Of a stretch of 64,000 bases of DNA, positions 54,316 through 62,809 are shown piece after piece. The stretch is taken from assembly GCA_902774995.1 (NCBI GenBank), contig CACYKR010000010.1, positions 1 through 64,000 of the forward strand. The letters are read 5' to 3'. The stretch's first letter is position 1; each line of letters opens with the position of its first letter. Origin of the DNA: an uncultured Bacteroidales bacterium (GTDB lineage: Bacteria; Bacteroidota; Bacteroidia; Bacteroidales; Paludibacteraceae). Both the position numbers and the translations under genes were made by a program. Below the pieces are notes generated by a model. That model was not told the DNA's origin. It searched no databases and was given only the letters and a program-made list of their open reading frames with translations.

Positions 54316-55110
54316 ATGAATAAAATCCCAGCTTCTTTGCAGTCAGTAACGATGCTACTGATCCATATTTTTGCCGTGCCGGTATTCTTTCTGGTGTTTA
54401 TCCTGCTCTATGAGAGCCGATGGATGACGGATTTTCTGAATGCGGGTAACGAGATGACGACTTTCAACACACTGATACTGACCTCTATCCTCATCGGTAT
54501 CCAGACGTTCTCGCGCGTAGGTATGTTCTTTGCGGGCAAGAAGCACAGGCTCAGCTGGTGGCAATATACGCTGTGGTCATTCGGCGAGGTGTTTGTCTTC
54601 ACCTGCTTTGCCGCGCTGTACATGGCGCTGATATACGGTACGCTCGGTTACTTCCCCGCTTTAGCCAAATGCCAGCAGCTGGCGTTAGGCACGCTCTGTT
54701 TCCCCTATACCATTTTCGCGCTCCTGATGGCTTATATCCGACCCGACGAAGACGAGACGGCGGAGGAAGACTTGGTGCGGTTTGCGGATAACACGGGCCG
54801 CCTGAAGCTGGTGATTGCCCACGACGTAATCTTATATATTGAGGCGCAGGAGAACTATGTCTCCGTCCATTACCTGGAGGGCGAAAAGCAGAAAGAGTAC
54901 TCGCTCCGGCAGTCTATGCGGGGTATCGAGGAACTGATGGAGAAACACGGTATCATCCGTTGCCAGCGGTCCTATTTCGTCAACCCTCGCCACGTGAAAG
55001 TGCTGCGCCGCGACAAAGAAGGGATGATCCAAGCGGAGCTGGATATCGCGGAGAGCAAGCCGGTTCCCGTTTCTCCGAAATACTACGAGCAGCTGAGCAA
55101 ATTGCTATAG
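54316..55110 (+). CDS. Membrane-bound LytTR-family transcriptional regulator
   Basis: The 264-residue protein has four transmembrane helices (about 10-30, 48-68, 82-108 and 118-140) and a C-terminal LytTR DNA-binding domain (about 165-262, with YIEAQENYVSVHYLEG and CQRSYFVNPRHVKVLRRD). Such single-chain regulators act in small membrane circuits in Bacteroidota. It has an unusually clear ribosome-binding site (AAGGAG at 54302-54307) and stands alone, with a strong terminator after it. The signal is unknown. Confidence 0.88.
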   Translation: MNKIPASLQSVTMLLIHIFAVPVFFLVFILLYESRWMTDFLNAGNEMTTFNTLILTSILIGIQTFSRVGMFFAGKKHRLSWWQYTLWSFGEVFVFTCFAALYMALIYGTLGYFPALAKCQQLALGTLCFPYTIFALLMAYIRPDEDETAEEDLVRFADNTGRLKLVIAHDVILYIEAQENYVSVHYLEGEKQKEYSLRQSMRGIEELMEKHGIIRCQRSYFVNPRHVKVLRRDKEGMIQAELDIAESKPVPVSPKYYEQLSKLL

Positions 55111-55121
55111 TGCATCCAAGC

Positions 55122-55154
55122 AACACCCCCGCAGATTGACTCTGCTGGGGTGTT
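55122..55154. terminator. Bidirectional terminator between the LytTR gene and ruvB
   Basis: A 14-nt hairpin (55122-55135 with 55141-55154, loop TTGAC) has one mismatch and is followed by a T-rich run on the plus strand. It lies between convergent genes. Confidence 0.85.
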
Positions 55155-55197
55155 GGTTATTTACGCCGATAAGTTTTGTTCGTATTTTGTGTCTTTT

Positions 55198-56235
55198 TCA
55201 GAAGATAGACTGCTGTCCGTCCGGGGCGAGAGGGGTCTTACCGAGGTGCTGATACGCCAGCGGAGTAGCCTCGCGTCCGCGCGGGGTACGTTTGATGAAG
55301 CCTTCCTTGATGAGATACGGCTCATAGACGTCTTCTATCGTGCCGGCGTCCTCTCCCATGGCGGTAGCAATGGTATTGAGTCCGACAGGTCCTCCGCGGA
55401 ACTTGTCGATGATGGTCGTAAGGAGTTTGTTGTCTATCTGGTCGAGTCCGAAGGTGTCGATATTAAGTGCCTCAAGGGCGTATTGGGCTATGTCAAGGTC
55501 GATGGCGCCATCGCCTTTGACCTGTGCGAAGTCACGCACACGGCGCAGCAAGGCGTTGGCTATACGGGGCGTACCGCGCGAGCGGCGGGCTATCTCTCCT
55601 GCCGCCTTGGAATTGATTTCCACTCCCAGCAGTCCGGCAGAACGGGTGACGATACCCGAAAGGATGTCCGCATCATAATACTCGAGATGGCAGTTGATAC
55701 CAAAACGCGCACGGAGCGGGGAGGTGAGCAGACCGGAACGGGTGGTAGCACCGATGAGGGTAAAGGGGTTGAGGTCTATCTGTATCGTGCGCGCAGACGG
55801 TCCTTTATCTATCATGATATCTATGCGGTAGTCCTCCATGGCGGAATAGAGGTACTCCTCCACCACCGGGCTCAGACGGTGGATCTCATCGATGAAGAGC
55901 ACGTCGTTGGGTTCCAGCGAAGTAAGCAAGCCCGCGAGGTCGCCGGGTTTATCAAGGACGGGTCCGGAGGTGACTTTGAAGCCTACCCCGAGCTCGTTGG
56001 CGATGATATTGGAGAGGGTGGTTTTTCCCAGTCCCGGAGGGCCGAAGAGGAGCACATGGTCGAGGGACTCATGGCGGAGTTTGGCTGCCTCTACGAAGAT
56101 CTTCAGGTTCGAAGTGACCTTGCTTTGACCGGCAAAATCGGCAAAGCATAACGGACGGAGGGCAGAATCCTGTTCTTTCTCGTTTATCTGGTTGTGGATA
56201 TCAAAATCGGACATAGGGAATTTGAGATTTGACAT
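55198..56235 (-). CDS. ruvB: Holliday junction helicase subunit RuvB
   Basis: RuvB drives branch migration with RuvA. The protein has Walker [11 protein letters not shown], Walker [10 protein letters not shown], sensor ATTRSGLL, and the C-terminal winged helix ([16 protein letters not shown]). The first ATG at 56235 is inside a heptad array ([11 protein letters not shown]); a second at 56214 ([15 protein letters not shown]) is closer to the usual start, giving 338 residues. It is cotranscribed with the GldA-like ATPase gene 18 nt upstream. Confidence 0.95.
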   Translation of the reverse strand: MSNLKFPMSDFDIHNQINEKEQDSALRPLCFADFAGQSKVTSNLKIFVEAAKLRHESLDHVLLFGPPGLGKTTLSNIIANELGVGFKVTSGPVLDKPGDLAGLLTSLEPNDVLFIDEIHRLSPVVEEYLYSAMEDYRIDIMIDKGPSARTIQIDLNPFTLIGATTRSGLLTSPLRARFGINCHLEYYDADILSGIVTRSAGLLGVEINSKAAGEIARRSRGTPRIANALLRRVRDFAQVKGDGAIDLDIAQYALEALNIDTFGLDQIDNKLLTTIIDKFRGGPVGLNTIATAMGEDAGTIEDVYEPYLIKEGFIKRTPRGREATPLAYQHLGKTPLAPDGQQSIF

Positions 56236-56261
56236 TTGAGATTTGACATTTTGTCATTTAG
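56220..56261. repeat. Heptad array (ATTTGAG/ATTTGAC) at the ruvB start
   Basis: Six units of 7-8 nt join the ruvB start to the stop codon of the ABC ATPase gene (TGA at 56254-56256). The word is the mnmA word. Confidence 0.85.
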
Positions 56262-56922
56262 TAGCCTCGCGAAAGAGAGATTCCAAATCCGGGATCTGTT
56301 TCATGGGCATATCGGCTTTGACGGTACCATGGTCGAGGATAATAATCCGGTCGCACATCTCACGCACCTCCTGGAGGATATGGGTGGACAAAATCACCGT
56401 CTTAGCCGAATTGGTCAGTTTCCTGATGAGTGCGCGTATCTCAACGAGTTGGTTGGGGTCGAGACCCGTGGTAGGTTCATCCAAGATGAGCAGTTCGGGG
56501 TTGCCTATCAGCGCCTGGGCGAGACCGACACGCTGCCGGTAGCCTTTGGACAGCTCCCGGATGTGCTTGTGGCGTTCGGGAGTGAGCCCGACTAGGTCGA
56601 TGAGGGGATCTACTATTTGAGATTTGACATTTGAGATTTGAGATTTGTCATTTGTCATTTCAGCCATGAAGCCGAGATACTCGGCTACGTACATCTCCTC
56701 GTAGAGAGGGTTGTTCTCCGGGAGATAGCCTATACGGGGAGGAGCCTGCACAACGCCGGAGTCCGCATTCCAGAGGCCGATGAGAATTTTCATCAGCGTC
56801 GATTTGCCGGCTCCGTTGGGCCCCAGCAAGCCGACAATCTGACCGTCGGGGATGGAGAGCGTGATATCCCGGAGGACTTGCTGCGCGCCAAAAGACTTAT
56901 TCAGATGCTCTATTTGAACCAT
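56254..56922 (-). CDS. GldA-like ABC transporter ATPase
   Basis: The 222-residue ATPase has Walker A GPNGAGKST, the GldA-family block IGYLPENNPLY, signature LSKGYRQR and Walker B LLILDEPTTGLDPNQ. GldA works with GldF/GldG in gliding and type IX-associated systems, but no permease gene lies here, so its partner is unknown. The loop [14 protein letters not shown] (about 89-102) is encoded by seven heptads and replaces the usual linker of similar length. It has a consensus promoter. Confidence 0.85.
   Translation of the reverse strand: MVQIEHLNKSFGAQQVLRDITLSIPDGQIVGLLGPNGAGKSTLMKILIGLWNADSGVVQAPPRIGYLPENNPLYEEMYVAEYLGFMAEMTNDKSQISNVKSQIVDPLIDLVGLTPERHKHIRELSKGYRQRVGLAQALIGNPELLILDEPTTGLDPNQLVEIRALIRKLTNSAKTVILSTHILQEVREMCDRIIILDHGTVKADMPMKQIPDLESLFREATK
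56615..56663. repeat. Seven-unit heptad array in frame in the ABC ATPase gene
   Basis: Seven in-phase 7-nt units: ATTTGAG, ATTTGAC, ATTTGAG, ATTTGAG, ATTTGTC, ATTTGTC, ATTTCAG. This is the cleanest array in the window and lies wholly inside a coding region. Confidence 0.92.
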
Positions 56923-56943
56923 AACCGATTTGCAATTCGGCTA

Positions 56944-56974
56944 CAAAGGTACAACAAAAATTGCACATATGCAA
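56944..56974 (-). promoter_or_regulatory. Promoter of the ABC ATPase-ruvB operon
   Basis: TTGC (56971-56974) and TACCTTTG (56944-56951) on the minus strand match the consensus. Confidence 0.75.
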
Positions 56975-57118
56975 ATAAATTCAGAAAAAAAATAATGACC
57001 AAGTACAGACAAAAAAACAGAATTGGAGTGATATGAAGCATTTTTATTCCAATAAGGAAAAATGATTTTCGATAGTTAATCAATATTTTAATTCTTATTG
57101 ATTTTTTTGCCCGAAAAG

Positions 57119-57150
57119 TTTGCATAATTCAAAAAAAAGCAGTACCTTTG
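57119..57150 (+). promoter_or_regulatory. Promoter of a putative small RNA
   Basis: TTTG (57119-57122) and TACCTTTG (57143-57150) form a full consensus promoter, yet no coding region follows before a terminator. Confidence 0.75.
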
Positions 57151-57156
57151 CATCGA

Positions 57157-57252
57157 GTTTCACAATCTAGTGAGACTAGCCTGTAGAGGTTTTTTCATGT
57201 AATTGTAAGTATTTGGGATCCCGCCGCTCGTGAGAGTAGCGGGATTTTTTTG
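57157..57252 (+). ncRNA. Putative small RNA upstream of rfbA
   Basis: A consensus promoter is followed within about 95 nt by a terminator hairpin, with no open reading frame of more than two codons after an ATG. The 5' part folds as AGTTTCAC/GTGAGACT around a six-base loop (57157-57178). It ends before the separate rfbA promoter. No known RNA family was recognised. It could be a regulatory sRNA or a truncated leader. Confidence 0.6.
57218..57252 (+). terminator. Terminator of the putative small RNA
   Basis: ATCCCGC (57218-57224) pairs with GCGGGAT (57239-57245), followed by seven or more T. Confidence 0.8.
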
Positions 57253-57272
57253 TAATTTTTATGGGCAAATCC

Positions 57273-57303
57273 TTGTATATTCCAAATATTTGTTGTACCT
57301 TTG
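57273..57303 (+). promoter_or_regulatory. Promoter of the rfbA operon
   Basis: TTG (57273-57275) and TACCTTTG (57296-57303) match the consensus, placing the transcript start about 15 nt before the rfbA ATG. Confidence 0.75.
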
Positions 57304-57324
57304 CACCCGCAAAGGTTAAGAGAC

Positions 57325-58191
57325 ATGAAAGGAATTATCTTGGCAGGCGGCAGTGCAACCAGGTTGTACCCCCTGAGTAAAGCCATCAGCAAACAAATCA
57401 TGCCGGTGTATGACAAACCGATGATCTACTATCCGCTGAGCGCATTGATGATGGCCGGTATCCGCGAGGTGTTAGTGATCAGTACGCCCCGTGACTTGCC
57501 TATGTTCCGCGAGTTGTTAGGCAACGGCGAGCGGATAGGCATGAAGTTGGAATACAAGATTCAGGAGGTGCCGAACGGACTGGCTCAGGCGTTTGTGTTA
57601 GGCCGTGAGTTTCTGAACGGTGAACCGGGCTGCCTGATTTTGGGCGACAACATGTTCTACGGCCAGCATTTCGGCCATATGCTCCGCGATGCGGTAGAAG
57701 AGGTACAAAACGGCGGCGCGGTGATCTTCGGATACGAGGTAGCCGACCCGCGTGCGTACGGCGTAGTGGAGTTCGACGAGGCGGGCAAGGTGCTGAGTCT
57801 GGAGGAGAAGCCGGCAGAGCCGAAGAGCAACTATGCCGTACCGGGACTGTATTTCTATGACAATACCGTTTGCGAGAAAGCGGCGGGTCTGCAGCCCAGC
57901 GCGCGCGGCGAATACGAGATTACGGATCTGAACAAACTCTATCTGAAGGAAGGCACACTGAAGGTGAAACTCTTCAGCCGCGGTTTTGCATGGCTGGACA
58001 CGGGTAACTGCGACAGTCTGTTAGACGCCGGCAATTTCATCGCCACCATCCAGAACAGGCAGGGATTCTACGTGAGCTGCATTGAGGAGATAGCCTGGCA
58101 TAACGGCTGGATCAGCACCGAGCAGTTAGCCGCCTTGGGCAAAGAGATGAAGACAGCATACGGCCGGTACCTGGAGCGGATAGCACGATGA
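57325..58191 (+). CDS. rfbA: Glucose-1-phosphate thymidylyltransferase
   Basis: RfbA makes dTDP-glucose, the first step toward dTDP-rhamnose. From the ATG at 57325 (MKGIILAGGSATRLYPLS) the 288-residue enzyme shows the nucleotide-binding loop, KQIMPVYDKPMIYYP, LGDNMFYG and WLDTGNCDSL. No rfbB, C or D is adjacent. Its stop overlaps the start of the hybrid sensor gene (ATGA), an unexpected coupling of sugar-nucleotide synthesis to a regulator. Confidence 0.95.
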   Translation: MKGIILAGGSATRLYPLSKAISKQIMPVYDKPMIYYPLSALMMAGIREVLVISTPRDLPMFRELLGNGERIGMKLEYKIQEVPNGLAQAFVLGREFLNGEPGCLILGDNMFYGQHFGHMLRDAVEEVQNGGAVIFGYEVADPRAYGVVEFDEAGKVLSLEEKPAEPKSNYAVPGLYFYDNTVCEKAAGLQPSARGEYEITDLNKLYLKEGTLKVKLFSRGFAWLDTGNCDSLLDAGNFIATIQNRQGFYVSCIEEIAWHNGWISTEQLAALGKEMKTAYGRYLERIAR

Positions 58192-61100
58192 AGCGGTTCT
58201 ACTCCATATACCTTATTATTCTCGCGGGCATATATAGCGCGCATGCGCACGAGCATTATATCGTGCAGCACTACTCCATCAAGGACGGCATGAGCCAGAA
58301 CACCGTAATGGCTATCATGCAGGACAAAGAGGGGCTTATGTGGTTTGGTACGTGGGACGGGTTAAACCGTTTCGACGGCTATACGTTTACCGTCTATAAG
58401 GCGATGAACGACGGCGTAGAAGCCCAGGTGAACAACCGCGTGACGAGCATCTACGAGGATGAGCAGGAGCGTATATGGTGGGCTACCTACGACGACCATT
58501 ACTACCGTCTGGACAAAACCCGCGAGCACACCACCGCCATGCCCTACGACAGTCTGCCGATAGGGATGACCGAGCAGATGAGCGAGAGCGGCAACCGGAC
58601 GAAGATAGACGGAAACGGCGTTATATGGCAGGCCGACGAGCAATACGGTATCATGCGTTACCGCGAAGGGCAATGGAAACGGTTCACCCCTCCCCTCGAC
58701 AGCCGTTACGCCGGACAGCTACGCGAACATTTCTTCCTCATAGAGGACAATCAGGGACGTACCTGGGTGAACCCCACGGGAGGCGGATGGAGCTATTACG
58801 ACTACGCGAAAGACGAGCTGGTCTATCCCATCGAGGGGCTGACCAACATGATTCACACCGCTTACATGGACCGGGAAGGTCAGATGTGGATAGCCACCTA
58901 TGACGGCGGCGTAGATTGCGTAAACATGGATCCTGCGCCCTACAAGCTGCACGACCTGGGCCGGAGCGGACAGAGCAACGGTGAGGTACGCGCATTCGCG
59001 CTGAACGAGAAAGGCGAGGTAGAGACCTTCCTCAAGAGCGAGACGGGGATCTACTGCGCACAGCTGACCCGATACGGAATGCTGACCGGTACCAAAGGCA
59101 AAGGACTGTACCAGCGCAACCCGCACCGACGGATAGTTACTTCCCACCCGGATATATACGACATCGAGGAAGGAGAGGACGGCACCCTGTATGTAGCTAC
59201 CTACGGCGGCGGCGTGAATATCCTGCGCTACGACGAGAGCAAGCACTCCTGGAGCGAACCGGAAGTAGCAGGCAACGGCATGAAAGTACGCGACATCGAG
59301 ATAGTAGGCAACACGCTATGGTGCGGCACTACGACCGGTGTGCTATGCGTAGAACTGGGTACAGGACGATGCACAGTGCTTCCCAGCTATGACATCCGCA
59401 CCGTCCGGTACCATCAAGGACGGCTGTGGTTGGGTTCTTTCGGCGGCGGACTGATGACAATCGACCTGAGCGCTCCGAAACGGGAGATCACAAGGGTGGA
59501 GACCTATCATGATATCATCCTCGCCATGAGCGGTGACAGCAGCAGTATATGGTTCAGCAGCGAGAGCGACATCGCGGAATTGAACATAGAGAGCGGCGAG
59601 CTGTATTACTACGACGCTTTGGACAACCATCATAACACATGTTTCACAGAGGCGGAAGCTTTACGCACTGCCGACGGCACAATCTATTTCGGCTACAGCA
59701 ACGGCTATTGCACTTTCTCCCCTTCCCGTGTCCGTCACTCCGGTTCCGTTCCCCCGTTACATATCACCCGCATCGAGACCCAGGAGGGAACACTGCCCCC
59801 CGGCGACACCATCGTCCTGCCCGACGGCAGCAACATTACCATTGAGTATGCAGCGATAGACTATATCGGTGCCGACAAGCTGGTATATACCTATCGGATG
59901 GACGGTATCGATGCCGACTGGACCTGCGCAGAGGGTAGCCGGCGAGTGACCTATAACAATCTCCGGTACGGCGAATATATCTTCCACGTACGTTCCACCA
60001 ACCGCGAGGGAGCCGACGTGGCGAACGACAAGCAGATTACGATTATCGTAGAGCGGCCATGGTGGCTCAAATGGTGGGCGTTCATGCTGTTTATCTTCGT
60101 TCTGATAGCGGTCCTGAGCATTGCGGGATACATAGTGAGCCTGTATAACGGACTGCGGCAGAAAGTAATTGTAGAGCAGCAGGTGACGGATATCAAACTG
60201 CGGTTCTTCACCAATATCAGCCATGAACTGCGTACGCCGCTGACGCTGATTGTAGGACCGGTAGAGAATATCCTGCAAAGCGAACGGATCACCTCCTCCG
60301 TACGGAGCCAGCTGGAGATAGTACAGAGCAACAGCCGGCGGATGCTGAGAATGGTGAACCAGCTGTTAGAGTTCCGCAAGATACAGAACCAGAAGATGAA
60401 ACTCAAGATCCAACCCACCCTGCTGAGTGAGCTGGTGAACGAGACGTGCGCCAATTTCAAGAAAGAGGCGATCGACAAACATATCACTTTCACGATAGAG
60501 AACCGCGCGGAAGACTCGACTGTCTGGGTGGACCGCGGCAGGATGGACACGATTCTATGGAACCTGCTGAGCAACGCCTTCAAGTTCACCCCGGCGGGCA
60601 AATGTATCCGCGTGATCATCGACTCCAAACCCGGTTTCGTCACCTTGGCGGTACAGGACGAGGGCGTAGGCATCGCGCCGGAGAAACGGAGTGTGCTTTT
60701 CGAACGGTTCAACAGCAATAACGAACTGAGCGGAAACAACACCACGGGAACGGGTATCGGCATGAACCTGACCAAAGAGCTGGTGGACCTGCACCACGGT
60801 CATATAGAGGTGGAGAGCGAGTTAGGCAAAGGCACTACCTTCACCGTCATGCTCCATACCGGCAGAGAACATTTCGGCGCGGAGGTGGATTTCGTAACGG
60901 AAGAGCCGGTGGCGATAACCAAAGTAGAGAAGAAAAACGAAGACAAGTTAGAGGCTCTCCCGCAGGAGCATGAGGATAACCGGCGCACCATCCTGATCGT
61001 AGATGACAACGAAGAGATGCTGCAGTTCATGGCAGGCATCTTCAGTCGCGAATATGCGATAGAGACCGCCGGCGACGGCGAAGAAGCCGAACAGGTCATC

Positions 61101-61760
61101 AAGACGAAGCATATCGACCTGGTCATCACCGACCTGATGATGCCCAAGGTGGACGGTCTGGAGCTGACACAGCATATCAAATCCGACCCCGACACGAACT
61201 ATATCCCCGTGATTCTGCTGACCGCCAAGACGGCTATCGAGAGCCGGTTGCAGGCGCTGCAATACGGCGCAGACGACTACATGACCAAGCCGTTTGAACC
61301 GGAGTACCTGCGCGCACGCGTACAGAATATACTGAAGCTCCGCACCCAGTTAGAGCGCAACTACCGCGAGCGGTTGTTACGGCTGGAAGCCAAACCTACG
61401 GACGAGGCCATATCGGGCGATACCTTCCTGGCAAAACTGCTGGATATCATGGAGAAGCAGATGGACAACAACACCCTGACGGTAGATGAGCTGGTGGAAG
61501 AGATGAATATGGGCCGCACCGTCTTCTTCAACAAACTGAAGAGCATGACGGGTATGAGTCCCGTAGAGTTCATCCGCGAGATACGCGTGAAACGCGCGGC
61601 ACAGCTGCTGGAGAACCGCAAGCATAACATCACCGAGGTGACCTACATGGTAGGCATGAACGACAGCAGGTATTTCTCCAAATGCTTCAAGAACACCTAT
61701 GGTATGACCCCCAGCGAGTACCGCAAGCAGTTCATCAAAGAGGAGGAGAAAGAGCAATGA
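58188..61760 (+). CDS. Hybrid two-component system regulator
   Basis: This 1190-residue single-chain sensor-regulator has a signal/anchor N-terminus, a beta-propeller of Reg_prop repeats (about 30-540, with LMWFGTWDGLNRFDG and QMWIATYDGGVD), a Y_Y_Y domain (about 560-620), one transmembrane helix (about 625-650), HisKA with FFTNISHELRTPLT, an ATPase with NLLSNAFKFTPAG and TGIGMNL, a receiver (ILIVDDNEEM, phospho-Asp in VITDLMMPK) and an AraC-type HTH. Such proteins usually control polysaccharide-utilisation loci, but no susC/susD genes lie near, so the target is unclear. It overlaps the next gene by ATGA. Confidence 0.94.
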   Translation: MKRFYSIYLIILAGIYSAHAHEHYIVQHYSIKDGMSQNTVMAIMQDKEGLMWFGTWDGLNRFDGYTFTVYKAMNDGVEAQVNNRVTSIYEDEQERIWWATYDDHYYRLDKTREHTTAMPYDSLPIGMTEQMSESGNRTKIDGNGVIWQADEQYGIMRYREGQWKRFTPPLDSRYAGQLREHFFLIEDNQGRTWVNPTGGGWSYYDYAKDELVYPIEGLTNMIHTAYMDREGQMWIATYDGGVDCVNMDPAPYKLHDLGRSGQSNGEVRAFALNEKGEVETFLKSETGIYCAQLTRYGMLTGTKGKGLYQRNPHRRIVTSHPDIYDIEEGEDGTLYVATYGGGVNILRYDESKHSWSEPEVAGNGMKVRDIEIVGNTLWCGTTTGVLCVELGTGRCTVLPSYDIRTVRYHQGRLWLGSFGGGLMTIDLSAPKREITRVETYHDIILAMSGDSSSIWFSSESDIAELNIESGELYYYDALDNHHNTCFTEAEALRTADGTIYFGYSNGYCTFSPSRVRHSGSVPPLHITRIETQEGTLPPGDTIVLPDGSNITIEYAAIDYIGADKLVYTYRMDGIDADWTCAEGSRRVTYNNLRYGEYIFHVRSTNREGADVANDKQITIIVERPWWLKWWAFMLFIFVLIAVLSIAGYIVSLYNGLRQKVIVEQQVTDIKLRFFTNISHELRTPLTLIVGPVENILQSERITSSVRSQLEIVQSNSRRMLRMVNQLLEFRKIQNQKMKLKIQPTLLSELVNETCANFKKEAIDKHITFTIENRAEDSTVWVDRGRMDTILWNLLSNAFKFTPAGKCIRVIIDSKPGFVTLAVQDEGVGIAPEKRSVLFERFNSNNELSGNNTTGTGIGMNLTKELVDLHHGHIEVESELGKGTTFTVMLHTGREHFGAEVDFVTEEPVAITKVEKKNEDKLEALPQEHEDNRRTILIVDDNEEMLQFMAGIFSREYAIETAGDGEEAEQVIKTKHIDLVITDLMMPKVDGLELTQHIKSDPDTNYIPVILLTAKTAIESRLQALQYGADDYMTKPFEPEYLRARVQNILKLRTQLERNYRERLLRLEAKPTDEAISGDTFLAKLLDIMEKQMDNNTLTVDELVEEMNMGRTVFFNKLKSMTGMSPVEFIREIRVKRAAQLLENRKHNITEVTYMVGMNDSRYFSKCFKNTYGMTPSEYRKQFIKEEEKEQ

Positions 61761-62272
61761 GAGCGGTTCTGGTCATATGCCTTGCGATAGGTGTGATGGC
61801 AGGATGCGGGAGGCAGTCCCCCCAGCGTCCGTCGCAGCGCAAAGGGGAAGCGCCCAAGGCGGACAGCACCACCCTGGCGCTGATGGCTATGAACCGGCAG
61901 ATGACGGAGACGGCGGATGAAGAGCTCTACCGGCTGGCAAACGAGGAAGGCGGTTACTCGCTCTACGAGCGGGGCACATGGGCGAAGATCACCCGTCCCG
62001 GCGACAGTAGCCGCCCCGTACATCCCGGCGAGGAGTGCACCGTGCAGATAAGGGTACTGAGCCTCGGCGGCCAACTCTATACCGACAGCGAACTGACCGC
62101 TCATGCCGGCAAATACGAGTTACCGCCGGCCATTGACGAGAACATCACCGAATGGCACCACGGAGAGAGCCTCACCCTCATCGCCCCTTGGTATGCAGCC
62201 TATGGTATCAAAGGTACAGCGGAGATTCCGCCCTACGAGAACGTACGAATAGAATTAACAATAAAAGAATGA
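61757..62272 (+). CDS. FKBP-like peptidyl-prolyl isomerase lipoprotein
   Basis: The 171-residue lipoprotein starts at 61757 with a signal ending VMAGC (lipid on about C16). The C-terminal half has the FKBP pattern: GESLTLIAPWYAAYG, IPPYENVRIEL. It resembles GldI-type periplasmic isomerases. It overlaps both neighbours by ATGA and so is translated with the hybrid regulator and the next lipoprotein. Active-site residues are divergent, so catalysis is uncertain. Confidence 0.78.
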   Translation: MRAVLVICLAIGVMAGCGRQSPQRPSQRKGEAPKADSTTLALMAMNRQMTETADEELYRLANEEGGYSLYERGTWAKITRPGDSSRPVHPGEECTVQIRVLSLGGQLYTDSELTAHAGKYELPPAIDENITEWHHGESLTLIAPWYAAYGIKGTAEIPPYENVRIELTIKE

Positions 62273-62808
62273 GAAAAACAGTATTTTACCTGCTGGCAGG
62301 CGTTGTAATACTGCTGGCGGGATGCAAAGCGAACACCTACTCCAACCTACGCAACAAGGAGAAGAAACTGATAGAAAACTATATCAGTCGCAACAACCTG
62401 AATATCCTGACGGAGATGCCGTCGGACGACTATGTCTGGGGAGAGAAAGACTATTACAAAGACCTCTCCGGTTCCGACGAACTGTATTTCCATCTTCGCC
62501 GTCGCGGGAACAAGAACAGTGAAGTACTGGTCAACGATGATATCGTAACCCGGTACAAGAAATTCGCCCTCACGGAGGGAGCGGACACCCTCAGTTACTG
62601 GACCACGCTGGACCAGCCGCATCCGTATGAGTTTCAGTACGGCAACACCTCCACCTGCGAAGCGGTAGGATGGCATATCGCCGTACAGCTGATGAAATAC
62701 AGCGATTCCGAGTGCGAGATTATCGTACCGAGCAAGTTAGGCTTCGACGCCGACCAGATGTCGGTCACTCCGTATGTATATATCCTGAATATCAAAGTAA
62801 AACAATAA
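62269..62808 (+). CDS. DUF4827-like lipoprotein
   Basis: The 179-residue lipoprotein (signal ending LLAGC, about C19) begins with KANTYSNLRNKEKKLIENYI, like DUF4827 proteins, which are related to FKBP isomerases. The C-terminal part (TCEAVGWHIAVQLMKY, EIIVPSKLGF) shows the same FKBP-like layout as the upstream gene, so the two may be paralogues or partners. It precedes the glmM-type gene by 1 nt. Confidence 0.75.
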   Translation: MRKTVFYLLAGVVILLAGCKANTYSNLRNKEKKLIENYISRNNLNILTEMPSDDYVWGEKDYYKDLSGSDELYFHLRRRGNKNSEVLVNDDIVTRYKKFALTEGADTLSYWTTLDQPHPYEFQYGNTSTCEAVGWHIAVQLMKYSDSECEIIVPSKLGFDADQMSVTPYVYILNIKVKQ

Positions 62809-62809
62809 G

